A stretch of DNA of 64,000 nt from Baylisascaris procyonis (GCA_037389465.1 JAZARR010000089.1:248001-312000), one strand, 5' to 3'; positions 1-13,800 are shown, counted from the stretch's first letter. Made by a program: numbers and translations. Notes: generated by a model not told the origin, from the sequence alone.

Positions 1-426
1 ATTACCAGTACATTGAGGTTTTATTTCCAAACCAAGGTACAAGTAATATGATATCGAAATATGCAATTCCCTAATTATAATTAAGCACTATAAATTTAAA
101 ATCAAATATGCAACCAAATGGAGATGAGGATCGACCGGCACTTGAACCATTCAGGAAACGCGTGCAGCAAGGACAGTGAATTCGGTTGAAAAAATATTGC
201 AAGAAAGGAAAGTGTTGACGGAAATAGTATTGGTCAAAGCCCAATCAAAATGTAGTTCACACTGCCCACTCCACCCCTACCCCTCCCTTCTTCCCTCTTT
301 GAATTTATATTGATTCATTTTCAGAAAAATTTGCATGAAGTTATAACTTAAAATAATAAATAAAAATTTCATGTAAAAAGAAAGCGAGGAAGAGGATCGT
401 TAATAAAAGTGAAATAAAGAAATTAA
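1..426. other. Intronic/flanking sequence, no exon seen
   Basis: AT-rich sequence beyond the last readable exon of the nucleoside transporter. Both strands were read for the expected C-terminal transporter motifs and none was found. It is probably the next intron of that gene. Confidence 0.5.
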
Positions 427-2920
427 TTAACTGACGCCCGTCAATTGCCCAGTGCTCATCAATTCATGTAGATGTTGATAGGCAATAAATTCGTTCAGAA
501 CAGTTTTCATACCCATTAACTCAGCAACCAATAATGTTTCCTCTGTTTCTTTCTGAAATACGTTAGAGCAATTAACTTTTGATTCGAAATGTTCCATTTC
601 GTAGATTTTTTTAAAATTATCTGAAAAATTTTCAGAAATTTTCACTCAACTTTAAAAAAGTTTCAAACGCTAAATGAAAATGAAAATTTAAAAAAGAAAG
701 AGTTCATTTGTGTGAATGAAATTCTTATTGGAAAGCTAACTAATAAGATAAGCTCTTTGTAAGCTTAGTGACAACGCTAATATTACAATTTCTTGTTTAA
801 CAAGAGATTTGCTTTTGCTATTATAAGTAGCATAAATTTTGCAGTTCAAAGGAGTTGGTGCCTAATTTAAATCCAACTTTTCAACTTAAATTTTTACTCA
901 ATTCACACTTATTTTCATCCAAAACACATTAATTCGAAACTGAGAAATGAAAAAAATGTGCTTATTGTCTCTAGTTACTGTCATATATTTTTATGTACCT
1001 AAAGTATTGCATGTGTTATGAGAAGAATTAAACTACGATATGCAAATTTATTAGAATATATTATTGTAGAAATGAGAGAAATGAAAAATAATATTGTTCA
1101 ATAGAAATAGGCATATAAGAGAAACGATTTTTTTTTAACCGCTGGATCGGTTGCGTCTGATGCACCCATCATATACGCTAATGGATAGAAACAATAACCA
1201 AGAATTTGCTGAAAAAGAAAAACAACAACCTTAGAATTTGTTATGAGAAAATGATTTTGAAATTGTTTGATTTTTATGAGATTATAAAAGGTAAAATTCT
1301 AGAAATGGAAATGCTGCTTTTCATAGATAGTAGATTTTTGATGTTTATTTTTATCCATGAGAAGTTAGTTACCTGTAGTTATACTTTCTACCTTTATTAA
1401 TCAATTAAATATATTCCAATTGTTTCATTTTTTTCTACTTTAAATAAAGAAAAGTGTTATTATTATTATTTGTTGTTGCGTAACCTAATTTTGGACTAAT
1501 TTTTTTCCAGAAATTTAAATGCTTGTTTAAAAAATAATTTTAATTGTAAAATAGCTTATATGAGCAATACACAAGCTAAAGATTATCTTGAATTTCACCT
1601 ATCTTGCCACCTCTTCACTTATTCTCTCCCTCCCAGCCCCTCTTCTCTCATAAATGTCAGAGAGACGAAAGATTAAATACACTTGGGGGCCAACGACTAT
1701 ATTAAGTCTGATAAATTGCATCGACTAGCTTGAGATTGAGCTTTTTAACATTGAGCTCGAGCTCGGGTTCTCTTCTTTTTTAATGGAAATATAAAATGTA
1801 CCAACATTAAATGAGAGATCTTGAATGTCGACAAGTGAACCAAAGAAACGAACAACGGCGTTAAGTAAAGCGAGAAGCGCAATATAGACAACTAGATTAG
1901 CGCCAATCGCCCAAACGAATTTTGATGAATGATATGCTCCATCACAAATACATTCCAATATATTGCTTACTTCCCTTAAATTATCGTATACGATGTGTTA
2001 TTACCCCATTGCATTTCTATTTCTAAAGTATTAAGGGATTCTTTCTAATTCAATGCTATACAAACGGCTATTCGAAAATGCAAATATAGTTGCATTGACA
2101 TTTTATTCTTGAAATCTGTTAGTTGTCTTGTTTACGTGATAAATCCGAACATTGATTTCTCTTCAGAATTTCTTTATTCTCGAAAAATTTCTTAGTCACA
2201 AATGACATATATTTCGATTTTAGGTGGAAAAGTTTTACATATCATTTTATATGAAATTTTAAATTTTATACATTTAAAACGCAGAAGGTTTCCAGCAAAA
2301 TATGCATACCGATGAAGTAAAATGGATGAAAATAGGAGAAATGGATTTTCGTTGATGCGCGAGGAAAATAGATCCGTAATCCTTTATGGTAACGCTGTTA
2401 GTGTTTTTCAAGGAAAAGGAATTGTGGGATATACCATCCAAGCATAAAGAATCGAGTGACAGGCACTATTTTAGCAATAGAAGCAAATTTCCAGAAGGTT
2501 AGATTTCCCATTCTCATAATAACCTATTTCTGAAGAAAAGGAAGATGAGTTTAGGCTCTTGACTATTAGCAAAATTAGCTCATTCAGATGTTATTGAAAA
2601 GTAAGAGGTATTTAAAAATTAGAACCTTGTCGCAAATTTGAATGAACCTATTTCTTTCTGCCTGGATTCTTGAATTTCCGGGTAGAGAAGCTTTGACATT
2701 GCAAGTGATACTGATGCTGACATCACTGTCGCTGATAGCAAATATGTGGGACATGCCTAGAAATGGAAACACTCATCTATTTCACAAATACAAAAATGAC
2801 TTAACTGAGGCAGAGATCAAGATTTTGTACCTGTCCGCAGGCCAATATTTTTTCTAACTATCAAAATAAGGCTGCTATCAGTTATAAGACTGAAACATCT
2901 CGCTATAACAATAGATTTGA

Positions 2921-2956
<36 letters not shown>

Positions 2957-5900
2957 AATCTCTCGCCTAAGCTGACGTATGACCTCATTAAGCAATTTTT
3001 ATGCTCAAGATAACTAACAAATCCATCTAAAACGAGTGGTCATTGAAATTATGGGTGATAAAATATTCAAAATGAATGGTCAACAATAAAATAGTGGGAA
3101 ATTGAGCAATTAAAAAATTCATTAAAAATTACTAATTTGCATAAGAAAGTAACATCATACACCAAAAGCGATATACGCAGAGAAGAGAGAGCCAGCAATA
3201 CATGCAAATCCAGCCGCCATTACTGCATGAATCTCACTTTCGGTCATTGTCTTCAACGCTGGCTCGATTAAAATCGCTGCTTCTGTCTGAAAATGTAGAA
3301 GTACAGGTAAATGTCTACGTCACTGCAGGTTCAATGGAAGAGACAAGAAAATGGAAGTAGGGAAAATTAGAGGGGAAGAGAGAGAAACGAAGAGAGAATG
3401 GTGGGAAGAAGAGAGAGGAAAAGAGGCAGAAAGAGAAAAAGAAAGAAACAGTAAGAGAGAAAAGAGGAAGGAGGGACAGGAACATCAAGGGAGAGAAGAA
3501 GAGAGAGAAGTGAGAAGAATAGAGAAATAAAAATTATAGATTTTAGATATGAACGAAATTGGTTGCCGCGATTTTGAAAGTATTTCAGTAAAAGAAACGG
3601 AAATTAAATTCAATCTTTGTTCTCAACAATTTCACTCATTAAATATTACTTCTATATTTCAATGAAATCAAAACTTATTCATATATGCCAGTGACAAAAA
3701 TATTCGAAATTTCAAATATTTTATTTAGATATGAAAGGCAACAACTCAACTTGAATCTCAGATGCGCCTATAGAATATCTACGGCTAAGTTTATGCGTTC
3801 ACTCCTCTAATTTCCATCCAACTCTCCACCTCACCAACTAGCTAAAGGTTTTAATCACCTACCTGACCAAGAAAAATACAAGCAGCAGCGTTGAGGCTTT
3901 CGGCAGCCGTTGTACCAACTGTATATTGCATAAGCCATGCAACTCTTGATAGAATTGCCTCGATAATACCCAAATAATATAGCACACTAACTATTGCACC
4001 GAAGTAGATAATAATTTGAAGACTCTTAAATGCATCAATTATAAATTATAAATTTCATAAATCGAGCAGAATTATACTTTAGTAATTTAGTGGTACAAGC
4101 AATAAACAGGGTTTGGTCTCTTACATTGCCCATATTAATGTGGTGGGGGAGAAGGTTTCCGGTCGTTGGAGGGAACAATATGTCGAGACGTGAATCTCGA
4201 CAGACAAGTTGCTAGCCGTTCTCCGACGAGGTCCCCACCGATTGAGCTGAAGAACGGGTGCTCCAAGTACAATACTTCGCAAGTTTTACCGAATTACCAC
4301 AAACGTCGACCATTACACTCATCGCTTTGCAACATACTCCTCAACTTCGAGCATATATACATGACCCTCTTTAGCTGATGGTTAGTTGAAAAGTTCACTT
4401 GGAAAAATTCATAAGTTCCAGAAAAATTCACCTGGAAAAACTTGTAGATTTTAGAATTACAATCCAGATTATACCGTTCAATGATTCGGTCTAAGATTTT
4501 CAGGTTTTCATTTTTAAAAATTAAATGAAATGCAACAGATGTTAAGCACAGCATGAGAATATACATTACTGATCGTGAGGAACAATAAGTCACAAAAAAA
4601 CATAAAGAAAAAGATTAGCGACACTAACACTAAAAATAAAGACAGCTGAAAATCCACAAATTTCTGGAGGTGAAGAGGCGAAACCATACGCTTGTGCAGT
4701 GCCAACCATTGCATAGTTAAGGAATGTTACTACCTGAAAGACACAAGAAATATTCTCACAAAGTGATGTCAGCTTAAACGACTAATGAGGCTCAACAATG
4801 AATATGTGAAAGCTGCAACAAAATTCCGACTCTATAATCATGTAATTCTAATGTTTCCTAAACTTTTATACTTGATTTTTCAAAAAAAAGATCTTTGAAA
4901 AAACAACAGAGCACATACTCGAGGAGAGTATTTAGTACATATCAAATTATCTACAATTGGCATTGTTAGAGGTAAACCATTTATTTAACTTAATATAAGA
5001 TACTGCCTACCTGTTCACTGAACCATCTGAAAGCTTCATTACCAGCCGGCCACCTCAAAACGATCACTCCAACAATGAACTGCAGAAACACTGCACAAAT
5101 TACTGGTCGCCATTTGATCTGTAGGTGAAAGAATATTCTTTTTTAGGCCAACTACAACAATTGTTTTGTACAGTTTCTGAATATTTCTATGCCACCCAAG
5201 ACACTGAGTTTGCATCATAATGCATACAATCAAAAATTGATCTACGAAAGAATAAGATATATGGTAAACTAGAATCACGGTGCTTAGATCTCCATCGACT
5301 ATCATGATGAACAATTGTGGCAGCTTTGTTTAAATGTGCATATAGCCATTTGCCTGTGTATATATACAAATGAGCAACTCCATCAAACATTAGATAATAA
5401 ATGGATCTTTCGAGTTTCACAAGATGTTTTTCTAATAAAAGTGAAAGAAGTTGACATCAGAATAATTTCGAATCTCTTGCTATATACGAGTTATTAAGGA
5501 ATTTTCAGGCATACTAGAAGTATCATCGTTCTTTAGCAGCAATAAAATTTCTTTCGTAAATATAGCAAAAGAAGATTGTTACCAACCTTTGCTGGATTAG
5601 CTGAGCAGATGAATGCCAAAAAAAGAAACATCGCCATACCACCAACGCTTCGTAAACGAATACGTGAGTTAGCCGAATCAATAATAATCCAGACGAGCAA
5701 GGCGGCAACGATTATTACCACTGCGGTGCTTCAAAATAGGCTCATATCACTGTAGTAGCCACTGTCTGATGGAAAATGAAAGTAGTTTTGCCTGCCATCC
5801 AGATAGAACTCCAAATTTTGCGTGCGGTGCTGACGCATTCTACCACTGAGCCATTGTGGGATGTGCTGCCAATCCCTATTGTTTATTTAGAGCTCATCAT

Positions 5901-6651
5901 TTTAGACAATGCCAAAATGCTTGGAAATTAGAATGAATAATAATTCAATGGAAGTTAGCATAAAACGTTCCGAAGAGTCAGTTTTCCCGCCCACCTTTAA
6001 CTTCATAATTTCTAAAAAAAATTAAGAAATAAAACTGCTTAAATGGTCATTTTATTCTGGATGACCTTCGTTTGGTATATTGAACATTGAAAGAAGGCAC
6101 GAACTGCACATACATTTTGCAGATAGGAATACCGATGAGAGTTAGATTCCAAATTCGGTTTAAAACATCGATGACCGGTTGTAATACTGGTTCAAGCTTC
6201 TCCAACCACTGTTTTATTACCAGGAAATACAGCAAACCAGCATAGGTCATTAATGTGAGCACAAATAACGGTAAAGCTTTATGGAAATCATGAGCAACAG
6301 CAAAACCTGCATACACATGGAATGCGATAACCGCAACAATCGCTATAGTAATGTTTATCTTCCTGAAATTATTCCACTTTAACGAATCTTATTGGATAAA
6401 ACTTTCTGGATATAGAATTTAGATAATCCTTTATTTACAAAAAAATTTTTTTAAAATAAGTTGTGGTCATATTTTATAGTTGAAATTTTAAAAAAATAAA
6501 AGGCATTTTAGTGCGCGATGCAAGTCGGAATTCTTAGGAAAAACTATTATGCAAAATGAATTGACCATTACCTTTGATGATTTTCGATGAATTTTTTATT
6601 TTTTGATTGGATACGTAACAAAAATGTTTTCCTCTCGTTGAGCTCTTCCAT
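427..6651 (-). CDS. Concentrative nucleoside transporter (SLC28/CNT family), 3' end beyond window
   Basis: Membrane protein coupling nucleoside uptake to an ion gradient. Eleven exons were read, all phase-consistent: 6651-6572, 6362-6133, 5720-5587, 5118-5011, 4733-4629, 4024-3863, 3286-3161, 2756-2626, 1974-1806, 1208-1140 and 552 to about 427, giving about 480 residues. Diagnostic pieces are [14 protein letters not shown] in exon 4, SVLYYLG in exon 6, the family signature [11 protein letters not shown] across exons 6/7 (residues 272-282), and NEFIAYQ in exon 11 (residues 458-464); the last two are the re-entrant hairpin motifs that bind nucleoside. Alternating hydrophobic stretches give the multispan topology. 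The usual C-terminal segment after NEF (the region with ALCGF-like sequence) is not found at 1-426, so exon 11 probably splices at GTCAGT (position 435 or so) to exons off the left edge, rather than ending at the in-frame stop. The start ATG at 6651 is the first in frame; a TTCAG lies about 30 bases upstream, so a 5' exon or trans-splice site is possible. Confidence 0.95.
2924..2952. repeat. (TA)n microsatellite
   Basis: About 14 uninterrupted TA units in the transporter intron between exons 7 and 8. Similar TA runs occur at 25054-25078, 28210-28249 and 31613-31666. Confidence 0.95.
3355..3530 (+). repeat. Polypurine GA-rich tract
   Basis: About 170 bases almost purely A and G on the plus strand, built from irregular AGAGAAG-type units. 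It lies in the transporter intron between exons 6 and 7 (3287-3862). No reading frame is attached. Confidence 0.8.
5785..5860 (-). other. tRNA-like degenerate element in transporter intron 2
   Basis: On the minus strand, TGGCTCAGTGGTAG (5853-5840) matches a tRNA D-arm/A box. It is followed by a hairpin with stem TGCGT/ACGCA (5837-5819) at the anticodon-arm position, then GGAGTTCTATCTGG (5812-5799), a poor match to a T-arm/B box. No 3' acceptor strand pairs with the sequence before the D arm. I read it as a tRNA pseudogene or tRNA-derived repeat rather than a working tRNA. Confidence 0.35.
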
Positions 6652-9468
6652 AGTGATGATTTTGAAGAAATTTTTCAGCTGAAGGATTTCACTTCTATAG
6701 ATAATCGAATTAATTCGATATTACATCGATAAGCAGCTATAAGCCGAGTTTTAATCCTTCAAAATGATTCATTACTTAATATCATTTAATAATTTATAAT
6801 CTCCGTTATTGTTCTATTAAATTCATTTAATAGCAATCAATAAATAAAATAAACAGGCAATAAAATATAGATCAGTCGCATTTAGTAACAGAACGCTTTA
6901 TATTCAATCATATTATACATTTCGAGCAATCAATCCTATAAATATAACATAATCCTATTCTATCCTTTCAGATTCTATCAGAGCTCCACAGATGAAATAT
7001 AGCAAATAACTTAAAATTACCCCCCCCCCCCCCCCACAATTAAATATCAGTTTAATACACATTTTGATAGAAATATCAAAATTAATTCAAAAAATGTCTA
7101 TTATCTGATATTATTGATTGCTCTAAAATAACGAAACATATCTAAAATGAAAGATTTATAAATATATATGATAGAAAGAATAGAAATAAATGATAGGAAA
7201 AGACCTGAAGGGCAAATTTATTAAAGCATTTTTTATAATGCAATAATTTCTCTAAAAAATATTCGTTTAGTTTTTCTTTTTTTTTCAATATGCTCTAATT
7301 TTTCATAACATTTTTTGTCAAAAAATTAATCAATGAAGATCGCTAAATCAATAATTACCACCATTCAACTACTACAATTATATTACGCCTATAAATCGTA
7401 GTTACGACTGTAGTTACTACTACAGTCTACGATAATATATTGCGCCTATAAATTATTCAAACAAGTATATCGCCTACAATTAATGGATGTGTTCAATATT
7501 GGAAAATTGTCCAGTCATAATTTCAACTTTGAAAAACTTGTCGAGCATTATAAACGAATTCGTGAAGGTAAAAGTAACAAAATTTGAGATAATAAATGTA
7601 AAACGAGATCATTGAACGATGTACTAATGCGAAAAGCGCACACTCCATACAATTGAGTGCAGGTTTCATAGCGATCATCGATCGTGCATTTGGAGACAGG
7701 TTGCAGTCCTGATAGTGATGTTGATCGACAATACTTTCCATACCTATTTACTTATATGCCACGTGTTTGGCGTTTTTTTTCAAAGCGCCACATTTTCAAC
7801 AAATCAAAGCATTATATGACTATTATTATTCCTGTTTATTATTTACATAAATTTCTACAATTTTATACTCTTTATTATGGAAAATTGTGCGTATAGAGCT
7901 TAACATTACTTCAGTAATACCTAACAGATTAATGAATTTAGTAAAATGGAAATGATATCTCTAAGGAGCAAATAATTTTACAGTAAGTGAGAAACGTTGA
8001 GCAAGAACTGGGAAATGACATAACTCTAGAAAGAGTATTTCAACGTGAATAAAGCAAGACTAGAAAAGGTTTTCCAAGAAAACTTCAACAATAATCACGA
8101 AGTTCTGGAAATATAACGTTCTAGCGTAAGCGCCTCTGAAAATGGAAATCGAAAACGAAAACTAAAAACAAAAGCGGAATTTCGTCAAGATTCCATTACA
8201 TTCTTAGTTAGCATTATCGTTGCTTGTTGTTCGATAAAGAATTTTTGCTATCACTTTTATTGTGAAGCAAGTATAAAATTCATTGATATAAAAACAACAA
8301 ATGCAACATAATACAGACTATATGATGCAATTTTTTTGGGGATGAGAGATAGAAGATACGTCAGAATATGTGGTGCTATAAAATATAAATAATTTCAACG
8401 TAATCAACTTGAAGATGAGTTGGGGAAAGGAGAGTGGACGTATAGAAAGACATAAAATTGCATAGTTGTTTCGAAGCATATATCAAGATTTTACGATCGC
8501 CAAAAAAAGAAACAATAAATATTGATCGCTACTTCATTCATTTAAAAAATAAAAATTTTTTTTCTTTTCATTTGTCACGTTCATTGTGATATGATCATTG
8601 ATCAGCGAATGGGATTGATTCGATACGATTTTTGATCAATAACTAAAAACGATCGATAACCATCGATAATGCGAATTATTTGCATAAATTACCAGCGATT
8701 CATATAGGTAGAATTTACAATAGAATTTCAACATGTGATGGTCCAATATGTGAAAATAAAAAAAAAATTCTTTTATCAATACAAAAATAACAAAGGTATA
8801 AATATGATAAAGAAAATTCTTAATTGTTTATATAATTAAAATATTGATTGGTACGGCGATAATCTAATTAATTTCTTTCGAACCATAGATTTAATTAATT
8901 CCATCCATATGGATAAAACCCCAATCAAATTCCCATCTTAATAATCCGCAGTAAGTATACGGAAGGCAATTTTAACTATAGAAATCACCTGATAGGAATG
9001 GGGAGAAAAAAATTCTTAAAAGGGAAGGTCGGGAAGTTGTGGTCAGATGGTGATGATATGCCTAGCTAAGATTTCAACAATTCGATGAAATAATATTGAT
9101 AAAAGACGACTTAGGGGAATCACTAATAAGCCTAAGCCATAAAAGAAATTACCGCATTTTGTCAACACAACGATATGCTTAAAAAAGATAATCTTTATAG
9201 CGTAATAAAAAAAGAGCTAAGTCAAACTCTTATCAATGATAAGAAAATTTTTTTATTGTTCACCGATTACATCGATCAAAAATCACAAGAAATAAGCGAT
9301 CATTGATTGAGCATATCATATCACTAGCCTTTTTTTAAATCAGTAAACTAAATAAAAACTTAATAATGAAAAGTATAACCATATATACAGATTGCTCAAC
9401 TTGAAACCTTCATCAACCAAGGATTAGGCATACTAATAAATTCCCCAAAAATACTCCAAAAAATGAGA
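6652..9468. other. AT-rich intergenic region
   Basis: Upstream of the nucleoside transporter. It holds a poly-C run of about 16 bases at 7021-7037 and several ATCGATNN-rich patches (8580-8690, 9250-9330) that are loosely inverted copies of each other. An ORF at 7523-7741 (-) has no splice or family support. No gene can be supported. Confidence 0.6.
7021..7037 (+). repeat. Poly-C run
   Basis: Homopolymer of about 16 C residues in otherwise AT-rich sequence. It is a likely site of length variation or assembly error. Confidence 0.9.
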
Positions 9469-9825
9469 TTAATACATTTGAAATTCAAAATAATTTACTG
9501 TATTTCTGATTTTCGTATCCACTAATTCAACAATTGCAAGAAAAAAGTTTTTTTTTCCAAAAAGTTTTTCAAAAATATTTAAATATAAAATAAGTAAGAA
9601 GGAACATATCGTAGCAAGGCGTATTGTGCACCTTAATAGCCAAACAATTGCCCATAACAAGAGTAAGAGCGTCATCGTTATGCGTTCATCAAAGCTAACA
9701 ATGAAATAACAATATCTGCTAAGTGCGTTAATCGAATTGAAGTATAGATCTGAACTGCTAAACGATGACTCTTTAAACAGGAATATATGAGACACCGTTG
9801 AATGAATTTCACTTATCGCTTTCAT
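9469..9825 (-). CDS. Doubtful hydrophobic ORF
   Basis: A 118-codon open frame starting at an ATG (9825) with two hydrophobic stretches around residues 50-85 (including TMTLLLLLWAIVWLL), suggesting one or two membrane segments. I recognise no family, it has no visible partner exon, and it sits just outside the left edge of the duplicated block. The length is more than expected by chance in such AT-rich DNA, but there is no conservation evidence, so it may be spurious. Confidence 0.2.
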   Translation of the reverse strand: MKAISEIHSTVSHIFLFKESSFSSSDLYFNSINALSRYCYFIVSFDERITMTLLLLLWAIVWLLRCTIRLATICSFLLILYLNIFEKLFGKKNFFLAIVELVDTKIRNTVNYFEFQMY

Positions 9826-10157
9826 CGTCGTATCATTGTACTATCAATCTGCAGCAATTTCGATGTTCAATCCTCATTTAATGTGGAATAGCCTCAATGA
9901 AGTATTTGTGTTAAGAAAGTGCAATTGAATCCTCTATTTGTATCGGGTTACGCATTGTGTGCATGAATACTTAAATTCCAGCATTTAATTCCAGAATGCA
10001 TCACGCAATTTGTATACATTCTATTTTCAAAATTCAATCGTTCTTCATAACGCCAGATGGAAAATTCCTTTATCAAAGTTTTAACAATACATTAACAAAC
10101 AAGTATAAATGTTTCACTTTTGTGAAATTCATCTTACAATGATCAAAAAAAGAGCAT

Positions 10158-10309
10158 TCAAATGGGAGAGATAGACGACTGAGCGGAGAGTGAACGGAAA
10201 AGAAGGCAAGGATTGAGGGGCATTCGGAAGAGAATTATGCAGAATGGAAAGAGAATTTCAAGGAGGATGAAGCTGACTTGAAAGAACATTTTCCACAGCA
10301 TTGAAAGGC
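10158..10309 (-). CDS. Candidate alternative last exon of left lectin-like gene
   Basis: If exon 6 splices at AAAT|GTCAGT (exon end 10920, phase 1), the acceptor TAATCAG before 10309 continues in frame for 50 codons to a TGA. The tail contains a hydrophobic run KMFFQVSFILLEILFPFCII followed by LFRMPLNP, so it would add a possible membrane segment. The same arrangement exists in the right copy (17505-17381). Across the best-aligned 33 codons, differences are rarer at second codon positions, which supports coding in this register. It could instead be conserved 3' untranslated sequence. Confidence 0.4.
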
Positions 10310-10890
10310 CTGATTAAAATGAGAGGGAGGAGGTGTACCCACCGGTTAGCAGCGTCGCTCCCAAAATTACGGCATAATCTGAACGCCATCCGTGTATCAC
10401 ATAACATGCATTCTTTATTGAGAAGCAATGTTTTTCTGCAAAACAAAAACTCACAGCGAATCTCATCTTTCACAATGGCCCTCTATTTAGAGGAATACGG
10501 TAACGGTACAGCAAGAAGCGTGAGAGAGAGAGTTATAGTACACCGACTCGACTGCTTCCACTATTGAAGGGGCTGAGATATACATATAACACCTCGTATC
10601 TTATTCTTAGGTACAATCTGCCATTTTCCACCTGTAAAGCCACTATCAACATCACGTTTAGCATATATGGGTCGTCTAATGACGTCACTAGGATCAAAAA
10701 GCAAAATTAACCGACAAATTTATTTCTTTACAAAAACGACAGTATGAAGGTAAATTCAAAAAAAAAAAAAACCGCGAAAAAAAGGAACGGACATAAATGA
10801 GATGAAAATGAAGTATGCAAAAAAAGTAAATTATTTAGCATTCTACTTGCTATTTTTTAAAAATAAAAAACGATAATGCAGAAACATAAA

Positions 10891-13800
10891 CTAAAAAAAA
10901 AACAAAAACAACAACTGACATTTCGCATAGACAACCGCTGAACCATTTGGATAGTTCTTTTCAATAAATATTCGACTGCCATCCTCCCATTTTGCATCGA
11001 GGCCATCATTGATGAGCCTAATACTAAATGTCTTCACTTCCAATGATGATGATAAAAACTCCGGTAAATTTGTCGATAATCTTCTACGCTTTTCATCATA
11101 ATCGATCGATAAGTAATAATAATCATGAAGAGTATTAAGATCAGTTGAACAATTCTTTCCGAGCAATGCTGAAAATAGATCACATTTCGATCATTAAATC
11201 TATCATTAAATCCTCATTAGGAATGAGGCATATTCGTAGGCATTTAACCAACATTTGGAATGTAAGCCTTGAATCTCATTACTTCCGATTGCGATAGATG
11301 TGGAAAAAAGGCGTCACTATTCGTAAACCTTTCATCCTTGTTAGGTTTGAGGAAATCGTTTACTGAATTTCTTCAAATTTTTAAAAACAACCGTACAACT
11401 AAATAGGAAATGAGGCAAGAGAGTGGATTTCTTAGAGTTGAACGGCGTTTGAAAAAATTTCAGCGAGAATTGCATGACACTAAAGGAAATTTTATCGTGA
11501 TCGTCAAATTTCAACAATCGTAGACGTTCGGAGAACACAAATCCACATCCCAACACTCTGTCGAATACGTCAACGTTTTATACTTTTGTATAAAATTCCA
11601 TGTAGATAATATTAGGGCAGAAAAACATATACAGTACTAAACTATCGCTAGAACGAGAGTCGATTTTTCAAAGGGTGATTCTGGCGCTCGAGTGCTTATT
11701 TTAGAATATTTGCGCTCAGAAAATCCAACTTACTTCCCATATTTTAATTGTTGAGTACTCGAAATGACACAAACTGTAAAGAATGGTGTACCTGTATTTT
11801 TCGCCGTTCAAAGTGAACTACTCTCAATATCGTAATTTTTGAACGCGAGCTGATTAAATGCAACGTTGCAGGGATTAATTACCGGTCTCTATGGGCTCCT
11901 GACCGAATGTATGCGCTAGAGAAAACGACCCTCGGATTTGGATACTTATGTGGTCTATGTCGATTCACTTCGATTTCTTTGGAAATGGAACCTTGTTTCG
12001 GATTACCATTTAAACAAATGGATTGTACGACGGAGGTAAATATGTAAAATAGGCTTGGTGAGGGGTTTAATTCCACATAAATTCTTCTAATATACTTGCC
12101 AACCCTAGAGTAATAGCACTGGCGACGAGTTAGCTCAATTATATTGAATACAATCGCCTCAACTCACACCGCATCGACCGGATATAAAAGTGCAAAATAA
12201 ATGAGTCCATTAATGTGATGCCGTAATTTTCAGGCACTATATACAATTTTAAGTGTGGCTGACATCACTTCAAAGACATCCTTAGCATAAAACAAGAGAG
12301 ATGGAAATGAAAAGTTCAGAGGTAAGCCCGAATTCGAGAGCTAGGAGTTCGAGTCCTCAGTGCTCTAAAGTGAACGGAAAAAATAAAGGCAAAATTATGA
12401 GGGAATTATGAGACGAGCTGAACGTTGTTTAGATGGAATAGTATGGAACAGGCATCATTCAAGGAGGAAAACGTCGTGATCAGTACCGAATGCGAACGTG
12501 TTAACAGATTTACTCCACGGGAATAATACTTTTGGTTCTGTGCCTCGACAAGGCGGCAGAGTAAGATCAAGTACATCATTGATCTGCAAAAATGTTTTAA
12601 AATAAAACTGATCAATGCAACAACATCGTTATTGATATATGAACAAATATCAATTGCTTTTAATGCATGTCTAAATTTGCACATGCAAATTACTTTGGCG
12701 AAATAGCGTATGTGCGTATGTGCCCGACATTTTTCTGTTTATTCGGTAATTTCAACTGTAAACATTGAAGTCGGAATTACTGAAATCTTAGGAAATAATG
12801 CCATGATTTGCTATTAAAATTTCTGTGTCAACTTCGTAATTTATGCATCGTCCTCGAAAAGAGCTATAAAGGACTAAAGGAGCTATCAACTTCGAAGACG
12901 TCTAGAGAAGGCGTCTAGAAGGCGTCTGAAAAATCTAGGACAAAGAATCCATCAGCCTGTTATGTAAGGGAAGTCAGTAAACTATGAATCAGCTTCTTTT
13001 GTGTAGAGCAGGCAAATGACGATCGTATGACAGAGCAAACTCTCCATAAATGCCTTCAGACAAATTGGGACGTATAAGCGGAGAAGGTATTCGCTCAGAT
13101 GTTAGTGTGATTTCAGTGCTCAGCAAAGCGACATCGGGTGTTGAAGACCTGAAGGGCTGTGCAGTGGACTGCGAGAAATGTTTCGTTCGTGTGGATTGAT
13201 CGTCAACGTGGCATGGTCGTCTATGTGCGGATGCATGTTGTGGATCTCTCGAAACGAGTTCTCCACTTATTCCTTCCCCGCGATGTTCTGTTATTTTTCA
13301 AAGGTGTAATAAACCTTAACCCGCATGAGCCTCAGAAGGAAGTGATTTACGAATCTCAAAGGAAGGTTAGCGTTAACCCCTCTATACTTCCTTTTAATTA
13401 AGCCCTTACATTTACAGGGCTGTAGGCTTTGGCATCTAAATATGACTGGAAGATTTGATGAGTTAAATAAGATAAATGAGCCAAAACGATTAGATGACAA
13501 ACCGCGCTCAAACAATACTTCTTATTTTCGAAATAGTAAGCGGCATATCGACGAGGACAGCGCGGTGAATATTCTGAAAACGAATTTCTTTAGGAACCCT
13601 TTCGTCATATTTAATGAATCAACTTTTTGAAGATATTCAAAAAGTGGCTAACTATATGTTACGTTTCATAGAAAATAAAATTTCGATTATTAATCCACTT
13701 AAGTAATTTGAATATTTTAAACAATTAACTGATGTAGTCACTTATTTAAGTAGTTTACCTAAATTACTTAAATAGGCTCCTATAAGTTTAATTAGCTATA

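Noticed and set aside
7523..7741. 72-codon minus-strand frame considered as a 5' exon of the nucleoside transporter
   Set aside because: No splice connection to the exon at 6651, no hydrophobic or family motif, and the transporter already has a plausible start.
8580..9330. Loose inverted similarity between GATC-rich patches, suggestive of a fold-back element
   Set aside because: Matches are short and broken by long mismatched stretches; not distinguishable from low-complexity similarity by eye.
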